Positions 19,772 to 28,768 of a stretch of DNA of 64,000 bases are shown piece by piece (positions within the stretch are counted from its first letter, which is position 1; every line of letters begins with the position of its first letter). This DNA is from Symsagittifera roscoffensis. Its lineage: Eukaryota > Xenacoelomorpha > Acoela > Convolutidae. The stretch is from NCBI RefSeq assembly GCF_963678635.1, contig NC_087068.1, positions 20,564,914 to 20,628,913 of the forward strand, in the 5' to 3' direction. The notes beneath the pieces were generated by a model that saw nothing but the letters and a program-made list of their open reading frames with translations, ran no database searches and was not told the origin of the DNA. The position numbers were made by a program, and so were the translations under genes.

Positions 19772-20841
19772 GTTCCAGAACTTGGGATAAGTTTCGATGG
19801 GATAAGTTCACGTTTTCCCCCCATCCTGCGCTGCAGTTGCCCTCGGAAGTTGTATACCATCAACTCGGGATCTTTCACTTTTCCAAAGAGTACCGTGTTG
19901 CTCATTTGCGCCCTCAGCAGCACCTCTTGCTGACACCAGTTGAGTGCCGTCCCATCCAACACACTTATCAGGCTCAAGTGTGCCACGGAGTTGCGGTAAG
20001 CCGTCACTAGAGGATCTGGAAACGCGTACGTTACAGCTGGTACGTAAATGCAGGTTACGACCTCCTCCAGCCCCTGGATTATCCCCATTGGGTCCGATCT
20101 CATCGCCAGGCACAGGTCTGTCAACAGAGGCATGCCACCATTCACTTGTCTCCATTCTTGTTTCGTTTTCGGATTCTTTTCCTCGCCAGTCATATGTCGA
20201 TTCTGCATCAGGAGATACTCCACCAGCAGCGTCTTCAGTCCCGCAGCACATTTATATGAGTAGGTGTCTATGCTCGAGTGGGTTTTCCCCATCGACAGGG
20301 GCTCCCCATATTTTGTCAGTCCATGAAATGACACCAGCTCACCGTGGGCCAGGAGCACCAGTGCCAGATATCCGTCAATCCGTAGTGTTTCCACACCCCG
20401 ACTGAACATATACGCTGGACCCATGTTGAATAGGTACCTCGGGTAAACTAGGTACAGGGCCATTAACAGGCTGATGGGCATGCTCAGTATTTCTTGTACC
20501 AAGGCTCCAAAAATGGTCTCCTTTGCACCAAACACTCCAGCCATGAATTCCTTCTCCCAACAAGGACTCAAGAACATGAGAATCTCGTGATCTTTTCTTG
20601 TCCTCAGCTCGCCCTTTGCGTGCTCCCTCCAGAATCCCCCGCTTGTGACCTCGTTTGCAGCCGTGACGAACCTGGTCACCGTCATCTCCCTGCTCTCGGC
20701 CACTTCCAACTGCTCCTCAAGAAAACTCCAGATCTGCTTCACAAGAGGCGGGGCATTCTCCTTTGTCTTCTCTGTGGCGTTTTCTAACCTTGGTGTTAGG
20801 AACAGCCACCTGCCTCTTTCTTGCGTCAGTCGGTATAGCAT
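19768..20841 (-). CDS. Gypsy-module ORF, 357 codons, hydrophobic helical protein
   Basis: It begins with an ATG nine bases after the TAA of the preceding ORF and is in the same frame, so the two could once have been one ~760-codon polyprotein. The middle is hydrophobic and helical (ILSMPISLLMALYLVYPRYL, then YLALVLLAHGELVSFHG), which could be membrane-associated or a buried core; there is no N-terminal signal peptide. Later segments (TALNWCQQEVLL) are amphipathic. No motif recognised. Its place after SGNH-like ORFs is the only functional hint. Confidence 0.6.
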   Translation of the reverse strand: MLYRLTQERGRWLFLTPRLENATEKTKENAPPLVKQIWSFLEEQLEVAESREMTVTRFVTAANEVTSGGFWREHAKGELRTRKDHEILMFLSPCWEKEFMAGVFGAKETIFGALVQEILSMPISLLMALYLVYPRYLFNMGPAYMFSRGVETLRIDGYLALVLLAHGELVSFHGLTKYGEPLSMGKTHSSIDTYSYKCAAGLKTLLVEYLLMQNRHMTGEEKNPKTKQEWRQVNGGMPLLTDLCLAMRSDPMGIIQGLEEVVTCIYVPAVTYAFPDPLVTAYRNSVAHLSLISVLDGTALNWCQQEVLLRAQMSNTVLFGKVKDPELMVYNFRGQLQRRMGGKRELIPSKLIPSSGT

Positions 20842-20850
20842 CGACTCCAG

Positions 20851-22053
20851 TTACTTCTCAGTTGCAGTCACACTTTTTCTCTCATTACTTGGTCCCCTTG
20901 ACTTACTGGTGGAGCTCGTGATGGTCAAATCCATACTTCGAAACCACAAGCTGGCCGTCAAGTGAATTATTATTGGGTGGTCATCCCCTATAGCCGGACT
21001 GAACTTGAGTTGTCTGGCGAAATTCGATATCTCTAGCAAGAGGACTTCATCCAATACAATGAGGATATCTGTTAACTCATAGAAGCCCCTCAACTTGTGG
21101 GACACATCCGCCCACGCCGCCGCCAGTTCTGACATCCGAAGCCTCAAGTTCGTCGGTTCCAACTCTCGATTGGGAGCTGCCATCAGGATCTGCCATGCAT
21201 TCCCGTCGGCTATTAGGATCAGAACCGCATACACAATTTGCAGAGCATACCCGGGGGACGTCGTGAATACCACTCTTGTCTTAGATCCAAATCGTGAGGC
21301 GACGTTCTCCTGCACCTCATTCATCGCTGCAAACAACGTCTGGATAGCTTCCCAGATTTTCTTTGGCGCCGGTTCATCGCCCTTGAGTTGCTCAAAAAAC
21401 CCAGTCGCATGCAGGTGGTCATTCATTCCTGCAAACAGTAGTAGCTCGGGCGCGTACGGCATCTCCGATTTTATCGCGACCACCAGGGTTAACATTTGGT
21501 TCAACTCAGCCCAAGGCAGCGAGTATATCAAAGTCTCCGGCCAGAACAACTTGGGAGACGTTCCCTCGAAGTCCGATCCCGCCACGATGATCACCCTCGC
21601 GGCAGCTGGATCTGCTCTGTCGTAAACTGCCAAAGTCTTGGTCAATTGGGCGTTCCCGCAGGGTTTCTCATATCTAGGGTCGTCCGCCAATCTCGTACCC
21701 TCATAAGCGGCATCTGACAGTTCCATTTTTCTTGGGTCCAATAGTTTGTCCACGACCCTCAACTGCGCTGGAGTTGCCAACCTGATTCTGGCAATGCTCG
21801 TTCGGTGCTTAGGGGGCTCCACTATGAGGACCGGACTCCCCAGCAACTTGAGAGGTCTATAGTTGATAGGTCCCATGACTGATCTTGTGGGAATCCCAGT
21901 CAGATCCGCCGTCTCCATCATTCTCGCTCTTGAGAAATGCGTTTCGTGAAACTTCAACCAGTCCACGCACTGGTGTCTACTTAAGTCCTCGTGTGACACG
22001 CGCTCGAGGCCCAGAGCTTCCGCCAACTCTTGTCTGCGCTCCAGGTCCTCCAA
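20851..22053 (-). CDS. Gypsy-module ORF, 400 codons, possible diverged SGNH-like domain
   Basis: The order of secondary elements recalls an SGNH hydrolase: a strand with RVIIVAGSDFEG (153-164) where block I GDS would sit, ELLLFAGMNDH (203-213) matching block III G-x-N-D (Gly209, Asn211, Asp212), a strand RVVFTTSPGYA (260-270), and GDDHPIIIH (356-364) near the block V D-x-x-H position. The catalytic Ser context is altered and block II Gly is not obvious, so it may be inactive. The resemblance was judged by eye. It directly follows the clear SGNH ORF, so a duplicated and diverged domain is possible. The N terminus is charged and continues upstream in this frame beyond 22053. Confidence 0.5.
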   Translation of the reverse strand: MEDLERRQELAEALGLERVSHEDLSRHQCVDWLKFHETHFSRARMMETADLTGIPTRSVMGPINYRPLKLLGSPVLIVEPPKHRTSIARIRLATPAQLRVVDKLLDPRKMELSDAAYEGTRLADDPRYEKPCGNAQLTKTLAVYDRADPAAARVIIVAGSDFEGTSPKLFWPETLIYSLPWAELNQMLTLVVAIKSEMPYAPELLLFAGMNDHLHATGFFEQLKGDEPAPKKIWEAIQTLFAAMNEVQENVASRFGSKTRVVFTTSPGYALQIVYAVLILIADGNAWQILMAAPNRELEPTNLRLRMSELAAAWADVSHKLRGFYELTDILIVLDEVLLLEISNFARQLKFSPAIGDDHPIIIHLTASLWFRSMDLTITSSTSKSRGPSNERKSVTATEK

Positions 22054-22129
22054 GTCCAGCTCCTTTACCTTCTCCAGATATCTCGACCGCTTGTCTCCGC
22101 CGGTCTCTCCACCCTCTTTCTCTCTACCA

Positions 22130-23340
22130 CTACCACCGAGGACAATACCGAACTCTGGGGTGTTGGTGACGTTGCTTCCTCGGCTTCCATCGGTGCGGCA
22201 CCCGGTAATCTGGTCCGGCTACTTCTCGAGCTGTCTCTAGAATCGACCCTCGCCCCCAGGCGACTGAATAGAGTTCTTGAGGCGAGGACAGGGGGATTTG
22301 GAGGTGCCCGAATGTGAATTGGACCGTCTCCAGCAAGTCTGCCTCCAACGCGCTTATGTGCCTTTGGAAAATGTCATTCAACCATTCCACCCCCCTAGGC
22401 CTGTCAAAATGGATTCCATCTGAGGATGCATCGTCGGGGAAGGCAGCTCGCTCCATTTGCTCGGCTACATCCAGCAATCCAATGGGAAGGACACTCCTCT
22501 GATGTATTTGCCTGACTACTTCGTTCAGGTTCCGTACCTTCGTATTCATCTCCATCGCGTGTTGGTCAGCCTTCATATTGTAAGGGATGGTACACACTGT
22601 GAGCATGGAAGGATCCATTTGAATCCGTAACTCCTCAAGAATGCAGCTCATCTTGTCATGTAGCCTCATGACCTTCCTTGACTCCCCCCTGGACACGTCA
22701 TTAGTCCCGATCATTAGAGTACCGTGTATACTCTTGCCATCCCTAGCATCTCAAGTGATGCCAATATCTGTGGCGTTGTAGCTCCAGCGAAACTCAAGAT
22801 CCCAGTCTGCCAATGCGACTGAATCCGGGTCAGCACCCGCAGCTGGCTGTCCCCTATGATTAGGTGGACCGTACCCTCCGGCACACGTGGCTGCGTATAG
22901 TATTCCACCCAAGCCGCGTCATGGAAGCAATCCCTCCTGACTCTTTGTGCTGTGCTCCAATCCATGCGATTGTGCCTCTGGTATCTGCCCTCCGTGTTCT
23001 TCTTGTAACTTGAGATTACCACACTCCTGATCGGTTGCTCCCTCCAAGTCGGGGGTAACTCCACTCTGGCTGGACTCTCACGATTTGTTAGCTGTAGTCT
23101 CTCATTTAATTCTTTCAGATGCGACGAGCTCCCGCTCACCTGGCTGCCGGTCGGGGTTGAACTCGGAGTATACCCCGGCAGTGCGACGTCCATCAATGGG
23201 CGTATCGGTTGTGTCTCTAAACGGTTGTGCCTCATCCACTTCCATACGTGTCTCTGGCCTTGAACCGGCGGCCATTCGCTCCTTGGACCTGGCTCCCTTC
23301 TGCACGTCGAGCTCGCGTTGTCGCCGCTGGATTCTCTCAA
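22130..23340 (-). pseudogene. SGNH/GDSL-type hydrolase domain in the Gypsy module, frame broken at 22714
   Basis: The upstream frame (23340-22714) ends with VHLIIGDSQL (GDS at residues 163-165, Ser codon near 22847) and FAGATTP (block II Gly186). The next frame (22714-22130) starts MIGTND (block III G-x-N-D) and has SDGIHFD (Asp99 and His102, block V D-x-x-H). All four SGNH blocks are present in order and spacing, with Ser, Gly, Asn, Asp and His intact. The frame changes at 22710-22716, where the stop and next ATG overlap as TAATG. SGNH enzymes are esterases or lipases; related esterases occur in ORF1 of CR1/L2-type non-LTR elements. The 5' part before GDS is polar and probably a linker. Confidence 0.78.
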
Positions 23341-23994
23341 GTTCCTACTTCAGCTGTTCACAATTCGCCGCATTCTCTCGCACCCTTTGTTCTTGCTGGT
23401 GCTCGGCCTTCAGCATATCGAGTTCCCGCCGCGCTTGGTCCTTTTCAATGACCGCCTGATCTCTCTCCAGATTCGCTTGATTCCTCTCGAGCTTCGCTTG
23501 ATCCCGGTCGAGATTCGCCTTGTTCCTCTCCCACTGTGTCCTCTCAAGTTCTTTTTTCAGACTACTGAGGTCAGTATACGCCTCTTCCGTTTGCTGCGCT
23601 CGCAAGGGGGTGTCTTACTCGTGTGTTGGCCCGCTGACCTTGCTGATGGTCTGGTTGGTAGTGGGAACTCCCCTGCGCCATACTCGGTGTTATTGCTCAG
23701 GCCAGGATTCCTCGCCAAGTCGAATCCCCTCACCCCTCCATCCACATTCCAGGACAGGCATCTGGTTTGCCCTCGGTTGGATATGCCATCAATGGTGTAG
23801 CCGACCATTAAAACCGCTTCTGTTCCAGACTCCCTGCATTCACCCTGATCTTCCAATTGGAGGATGGCGTTCCGCATCACTGCCATTCTCTCATCCACTT
23901 GGGTGTAATCCAGATCCCTCAAGCGTCTGTATAATTCATCAAGCGTGGGCCTCTTCAGAGCCGCAGGCATGGACTTCCAAAATCGATCTGCCAT
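23102..23994 (-). pseudogene. First post-integrase ORF: N-terminal domain plus coiled coil
   Basis: It starts at a good ATG (AAAAAATGG context, 23994). The N-terminal ~50 residues (MADRFWKSMPAALKRP, then LDELYRRLRDLDY) are helical; a Gly/Ser-rich linker follows. At a C run near 23600-23608 the frame shifts into 23605-23345, an uninterrupted charged coiled coil with seven-residue periodicity (NKANLDRDQAKLERNQANL). A TAG at 23345-23347 interrupts it, and the same frame continues open to 23102 before shifting to the SGNH frame. I infer one original protein: N-terminal domain, coiled coil, disordered linker, SGNH domain. Coiled coil plus esterase is the layout of CR1-type ORF1 proteins; RNA or self-assembly binding is a guess. 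Confidence 0.6.
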
Positions 23995-24023
23995 TTTTTT
24001 TAAATCTCTGGATGATCTTGCGC

Positions 24024-24078
24024 ACGTACCAACTTGAGAATTACCGTACCAACTTGAGAATTACCGTACCAACTTGAT
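24024..24078. repeat. 20 bp tandem repeat between integrase and next ORF
   Basis: GTACCAACTTGAGAATTACC is present twice plus a truncated third unit. The array is copied at 24921-24975 by the 897 bp duplication. It sits in the spacer between the integrase stop and the next ATG. Confidence 0.8.
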
Positions 24079-24500
24079 TACGCTGGCTCCACTTCACACG
24101 CTGGCTCTACCAGTAGGTACTCAAGTCGCTCCATGTCCTGTGGTATACACCAGTTCTCTTGGGATGGGACGTGCGGCTTCAGATTTTCATAATGTGCTGC
24201 TCGCCCCGTACTCAAGCGGTAGAACCGTCCTTGTTGGTGTACTTCCGTTATCATGAGTGGTCCTCTCCATTTCTTAAGTAGTTTCTTTGTCCCTTTGGGC
24301 GGTATGACATTCTGGAAGACCCACACGTACTGGCCCACTTCATATGGCTTCGCCTGTTATATCTTTTCATCATATTTCTTGCGCTGTCTCATTTGTGCTT
24401 GGGCAGTGTTCCTCCTGCAGAGCTCGTTTAGTTCCTGCTGTATCCTGATCGCTTCTCTCACGCAAGCTTGAGGCGACGTCCTCTTCCCTTCGTATTCCGG
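24078..24500 (-). pseudogene. Duplicated integrase C-terminal fragment
   Basis: The second, truncated copy of the integrase tail produced by the 897 bp duplication. It lacks the integrase core and follows the fragment 24891-24501 of the next ORF. It includes the GQYVWVFQ and GRFYRLSTGRAAHYENLKPH segments, identical to 24975-25397. It has no expected function. Confidence 0.85.
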
Positions 24501-24891
24501 AAGGGGGTGTCTTACTCGTGTGTTGGCCCGCTGACCTTGCTGATGGTCTGGTTGGTAGTGGGAACTCCCCTGCGCCATACTCGGTGTTATTGCTCAGGCC
24601 AGGATTCCTCGCCAAGTCGAATCCCCTCACCCCTCCATCCACATTCCAGGACAGGCATCTGGTTTGCCCTCGGTTGGATATGCCATCAATGGTGTAGCCG
24701 ACCATTAAAACCGCTTCTGTTCCAGACTCCCTGCATTCACCCTGATCTTCCAATTGGAGGATGGCGTTCCGCATCACTGCCATTCTCTCATCCACTTGGG
24801 TGTAATCCAGATCCCTCAAGCGTCTGTATAATTCATCAAGCGTGGGCCTCTTCAGAGCCGCAGGCATGGACTTCCAAAATCGATCTGCCAT
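24501..24891 (-). pseudogene. Truncated duplicate start of the coiled-coil/SGNH ORF
   Basis: Identical to the first ~130 codons of the ORF starting at 23994, cut off at the duplication junction and running into integrase-tail sequence. Confidence 0.85.
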
Positions 24892-24974
24892 TTTTTTTAA
24901 ATCTCTGGATGATCTTGCGCACGTACCAACTTGAGAATTACCGTACCAACTTGAGAATTACCGTACCAACTTGA

Positions 24975-25529
24975 TTACGCTGGCTCCACTTCACACGCTG
25001 GCTCTACCAGTAGGTACTCAAGTCGCTCCATGTCCTGTGGTATACACCAGTTCTCTTGGGATGGGACGTGCGGCTTCAGATTTTCATAATGTGCTGCTCG
25101 CCCCGTACTCAAGCGGTAGAACCGTCCTTGTTGGTGTACTTCCGTTATCATGAGTGGTCCTCTCCATTTCTTAAGTAGTTTCTTTGTCCCTTTGGGCGGT
25201 ATGACATTCTGGAAGACCCACACGTACTGGCCCACTTCATATGGCTTCGCCTGTTATATCTTTTCATCATATTTCTTGCGCTGTCTCATTTGTGCTTGGG
25301 CAGTGTTCCTCCTGCAGAGCTCGTTTAGTTCCTGCTGTATCCTGATCGCTTCTCTCACGCAAGCTTGAGGCGACGTCCTCTTCCCTTCGTATTCCGGGTA
25401 AACGAATGTCAGGGGCATTGCTCTCTCCCTGCCCGTCAACATCATGAAAGGACTGATGCCCGTTGTTGAGTGTTGCGTACTGTTGCACGCCCCTACGACT
25501 TGCGGCAGATATTTATCCCAGTCCGTCAT
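24975..25529 (-). pseudogene. Integrase C-terminal region (Ty3/Gypsy)
   Basis: Two adjacent frames. 25529-25254 continues the integrase after the catalytic Glu (WDKYLPQVVGACNSTQHSTT, then PFMMLTGRE). 25235-24975 carries the SH3-like tail (GQYVWVFQNV..KKLLKKWRGP and FYRLSTGRAAHYENLKPH), a GPY/F-like domain that binds DNA. A short gap at 25236-25253 interrupts the frame. No chromodomain is visible after it. The fragment ends at Pro-Ala before the 20 bp repeats. Confidence 0.85.
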
Positions 25530-26140
25530 GTATCTTGAGCAGATACCCTCAACATGTTCACCAACGTTCTATTCTGTCTCTCTACCAGCCTGTTGGCCTG
25601 AGGATGGTAGGTTGTCGAGTGTGCTTGAGCAATGTGTGACCTCTTCATCAATTCTTTTGTCAAGTCCCCCACAAAGGCTTTGCCGTTGTCTGACTGAAAA
25701 GTCATTGGACAACCATATCGTGATATCCAATGCGTTATCAGGTGGTCACAAGTCTCCTCTGCTGAGGATGTCTGACACGGGATCTTTTCTGCCAACTTTG
25801 TGAAGTGGTCTATTATGACCAGTATCTGGTTGTAACCCAACTCTGTCATGCAGATTTTTTGATGGTCTATCTGCACCACCTCGTTAGATTCCCAGAGTTC
25901 AACAGACTTGAGTGGGAACATCATTTTCCTTGGGTTTTTTACTTGCAGGCATGCCAGGCATGCATTCACCCATCTCTCGCAAGCTTTCCTTAATCCTGGC
26001 CAATCAAACCTGTGAAGTATTCTCTGTCGCACTTTTTCATCCCCTGGTGCCCATCTGATCGTGCAATCTGAAGAACACCTCCGTCTGATACAATTGTGGT
26101 AATATGATGAGGTTGTGCTTGTGTAATATCTTCTCCTCAT
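25526..26140 (-). CDS. Integrase zinc-binding and catalytic core
   Basis: It carries CLAC (Cys61, Cys64) as the CC half of the HHCC zinc domain, then the DDE core: VVQIDHQ (Asp92), QSDNGKAF (Asp151) and RLVERQN (Glu187), with the canonical 35 residues between the second Asp and Glu. It catalyses 3' processing and strand transfer of element cDNA in the nucleus. The HH half of the zinc domain lies upstream in another frame near 26030-26110, so a frame break separates them; a C/G-run region around 26040-26055 is the likely site. A second break occurs at 25526-25545. Confidence 0.92.
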   Translation of the reverse strand: MRRRYYTSTTSSYYHNCIRRRCSSDCTIRWAPGDEKVRQRILHRFDWPGLRKACERWVNACLACLQVKNPRKMMFPLKSVELWESNEVVQIDHQKICMTELGYNQILVIIDHFTKLAEKIPCQTSSAEETCDHLITHWISRYGCPMTFQSDNGKAFVGDLTKELMKRSHIAQAHSTTYHPQANRLVERQNRTLVNMLRVSAQDT

Positions 26141-26166
26141 CTTTTCTCTTGCACGCTACCACCCCA

Positions 26167-27255
26167 TCAGCTGTGTGATAGAGTAATTTTTTTTTCTTTG
26201 TAGAACTGGCTCAAGATCTTGTAGCTGTCTTCCTCGAGTTCCCTTTTCTCATTGGACCCCGTCCGGATCCATTTGGACAGGTTACTTGTCATTTTGTCAT
26301 TCTTTTGGGCCCTTATCAGGTCCGACAGCCTATATCTCGCTTTGACATTTTCCTTTAGTGCCAGGATCTGTCCATTCATTTCCCTAGGGTTGTTGATGTC
26401 ATCCTTCAGCTTTACGCATATTATTCTCTTCACGATCTTCATATCATCTTCTGGCACCAGATTTGTTCTGACATTTGAGTTGCATGATAGTTCCCTGAAT
26501 GGTTTCCTCGATACCGCAACTTTCTCAAGTTCTTCACCTCCTTGTACTTCTTATTCATCCGAGTTGTACGTTCCTGAGGAGGGATCTGTTTGTAGCTCCC
26601 TGTCGCGGTGTCTCATCTTCTCCTCTGCCAGTATCATGCATAGACTATCCTGATCATCGCTGCTCTTTTCCGAATCTTCATCCCATGCTTCACGCTCCCC
26701 GGACAATTCCGCTTCTCCGGTTTCTTCTCCCTCCGTGGACGTGGACCACTCCCCGGACTCTTGACCTAGTCCCAGGTGTTCAGCTTCTTCCTTAAACGCC
26801 ACTTTCTTCTTCCTAACCTGAGTCCGCTCAAGTATGTTAACAGGGATTTTGTCAACCAGTGACCGCACGACTTCTTTGCCATCAGTAACGCTTCCTCTTA
26901 AAGAGTCTGCGTTGCCAACTGTTTCACTCCTTCGCAGTATCGTGACTTCCGGTTCCTCCCTACGCTTTCCTTCGTTCACGGGTTTATCATCTGCGAGTTT
27001 CTCAAGTAATCTCCACAAGTCTTCATCTACCTGAGTATCTCCCGTTTCCACCTGGTGGCGATCATAGCCTTTTGCCTTGAGCGTCTTTCTCACAATTTTT
27101 GACTTGAGCATTATCTCTATCGGCATCCCTCGGTTCTTCTTCAAGATTGTTTTCTTTTGAGGCTCCTCTGGTAATTCGGAATAATCTTCTATCGGTTTGC
27201 CTGACTTGTCCAGCCATCTCGTGAGTGGAAGACTGTCATACGTTTCTTTGTCCAT
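26167..27255 (-). pseudogene. RNase H-integrase linker region with in-frame TAA
   Basis: 27255-26551 and 26457-26167 are the same frame, interrupted by a TAA at 26551-26553. The first part is acidic and Ser/Glu-rich (GEWSTSTEGEETGEAEL), with an unusually long charged linker of about 230 codons. The second part is lysine-rich and helical (DDMKIVKRIICVKLKDD), and its end leads into the integrase zinc domain in another frame. Gypsy linkers between RNase H and integrase are usually shorter. No catalytic motif is seen. Confidence 0.6.
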
Positions 27256-27297
27256 GAAGGAGAAGCCATCTTTAATTTCGGGCCTGTCCGCCTCCCT

Positions 27298-28660
27298 CTA
27301 TTCCTGTCTCTCGTAGAACTCCGTGTTCTTACTCAAGCTATCGGCATTCTGATGTTTGTCCCTTGTTCTATGCTCAATTCTCCCAATGTAGCTCTGGTCC
27401 ATCGAGTACGTCTTCAGCCAGCTGAGTACCCTGTTGTCGACCCGCAGCTTAAATGGCTCACTGCCTAAGTATGCTCTGTATTTCTCGACAAAAGTAACCA
27501 CCGCGAACATCTCTGCTTTCGGCGCCCCGTACTTCATTTCTGTATCACTCAAGACTTTGCTCCCGTACGCTATTGGTCTTACGACTGTCTTCCCGTTTCA
27601 TTCTTGTTCTTGATGGAGAATTCCAGAAACCGCGACTACCGACGCGTCCTTATCCAACACGTACATCTCTTTTTCCGTTGGCATCCCTAACACCGGTGCC
27701 TCGCACAACTCTTTCTTTATTCTCTGGAATGATTCTGCTGCTGCGTTGTTCCATGTGAAGTTTTTGCCTTTGTGTCTCATTAATTGTTGCATCGGGTATA
27801 CCTTGTCTGCATAGCCCTTGATGAATTCCCTGTAATAGTTCGCAAAACCCAGGAAGCTCATCAGCTGGTGTTCCGTTTTTGGCGATTTACAAGTTAGAAC
27901 TGCTTCTACTGCATCGGGATCCGGTCTGATGCCGTGCCTGTCCACCATCCTGCCCAAGTATTTTATCGAATCCTTCAGTATCTCGCACTTTGATGGTTTA
28001 CACTTCAGCCCCGACCTCTTCATACATGCAAACACCTCTCCAGTCGCTCGATGTGGTCTTCTAGTGTGAGCGTCGCTATTACTACGTCATCCACGTAGCA
28101 CATTACCAGATTGCCGTACTTCTTTGTCACACCTATCAGCGCATGTGCCATCAACCGTTGAAATGTGGCTGTGGCATTGCAAAGACCAAACGGCATCCGT
28201 TTCCATTGAAACAGCCCCAACTCGCAAGCGAACCTAACTTCGAGAGGCTCTCGTCAATCCTAGGTATGGGATAGGCATCGTTCACCGTGACGGAGTTCAG
28301 ATACCGAAAGTCACAGCAAAACCTCAATTGGTCGCCTTTCTTTTTGGCCATCACTACTCCACACGCCCACGGTGACTTGGATGGTTCTATCATGTCATAC
28401 TCTAGTAATGTCTCTATTTCTTTCCTACATGCCTCTGATTTGTGGGGGGTCATGCGCCTCGCCCCCTCCCTGTGTGGTACCGCATTCTCTTCAAGTTCTA
28501 TTTCATGCTCAACAAAATTACAACACCCGATGTCTGCCTTACGTCTCGAAAAAACTTCCTCGTTCCGCTCTAGTACGTCCTTGATGGCTTCGAGCTGTTC
28601 GTCCGTCAACTTGCCCCTTAAATGTTCGATCTCCGGCAGGACCGGTTTGTCTCTCTGCAT
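27298..28660 (-). pseudogene. Reverse transcriptase and RNase H, with palm motif A deleted
   Basis: Fragments in order: 28660-28151 gives RT fingers (SPWACGVVMAKKKGDQLRFC, LNSVTVNDAYPIPRIDESL). 28220-28020 gives FQWKRMPFGLCNAT and the catalytic CYVDDVV (Asp44, Asp45). 28035-27598 gives the thumb (LKCKPSKC, FLGFANYYREFI) and the first RNase H Asp (DASVVAVSGIL). 27552-27298, same frame after a TGA at 27598-27600, gives RVDNRVLSWL and HQNADSLSK. Between fingers and FQWKR, about 30 codons are missing at ~28229-28236, including the LDL..GY motif with the first catalytic Asp. The frames also shift there and near 28020-28050. This copy cannot encode an active RT. Confidence 0.9.
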
Positions 28661-28768
28661 TTGATCTAGTGTGGGCCGTTCCGGAAAATTCGAACAGCTC
28701 GATAGCCAATCGTCTGTCTCTGACTTAAATTATTTCACAAGACCTGATGAACCTTTTATTTTCTTCAA

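Larger units (their letters stand above)
23604..25397. repeat. Exact 897 bp tandem duplication inside the Gypsy element
   Basis: 23604-24500 and 24501-25397 are identical base for base as far as read, each starting AAGGGGGTGTCTTACTCG and ending CGTATTCCGG. The unit holds the integrase C-terminal region, the 20 bp repeats at its end, and the start of the next ORF. On the sense strand the result is integrase tail, start of ORF, a fragment of integrase tail again, then the ORF in full. Absolute identity implies a very recent event or an assembly artefact. Confidence 0.93.

Noticed and set aside
16276-19790. Long plus-strand open frames across the extra ORF module
   Set aside because: They mirror the minus-strand ORFs and are Ser/Leu/Pro-rich, as expected for antisense of GC-balanced coding DNA.
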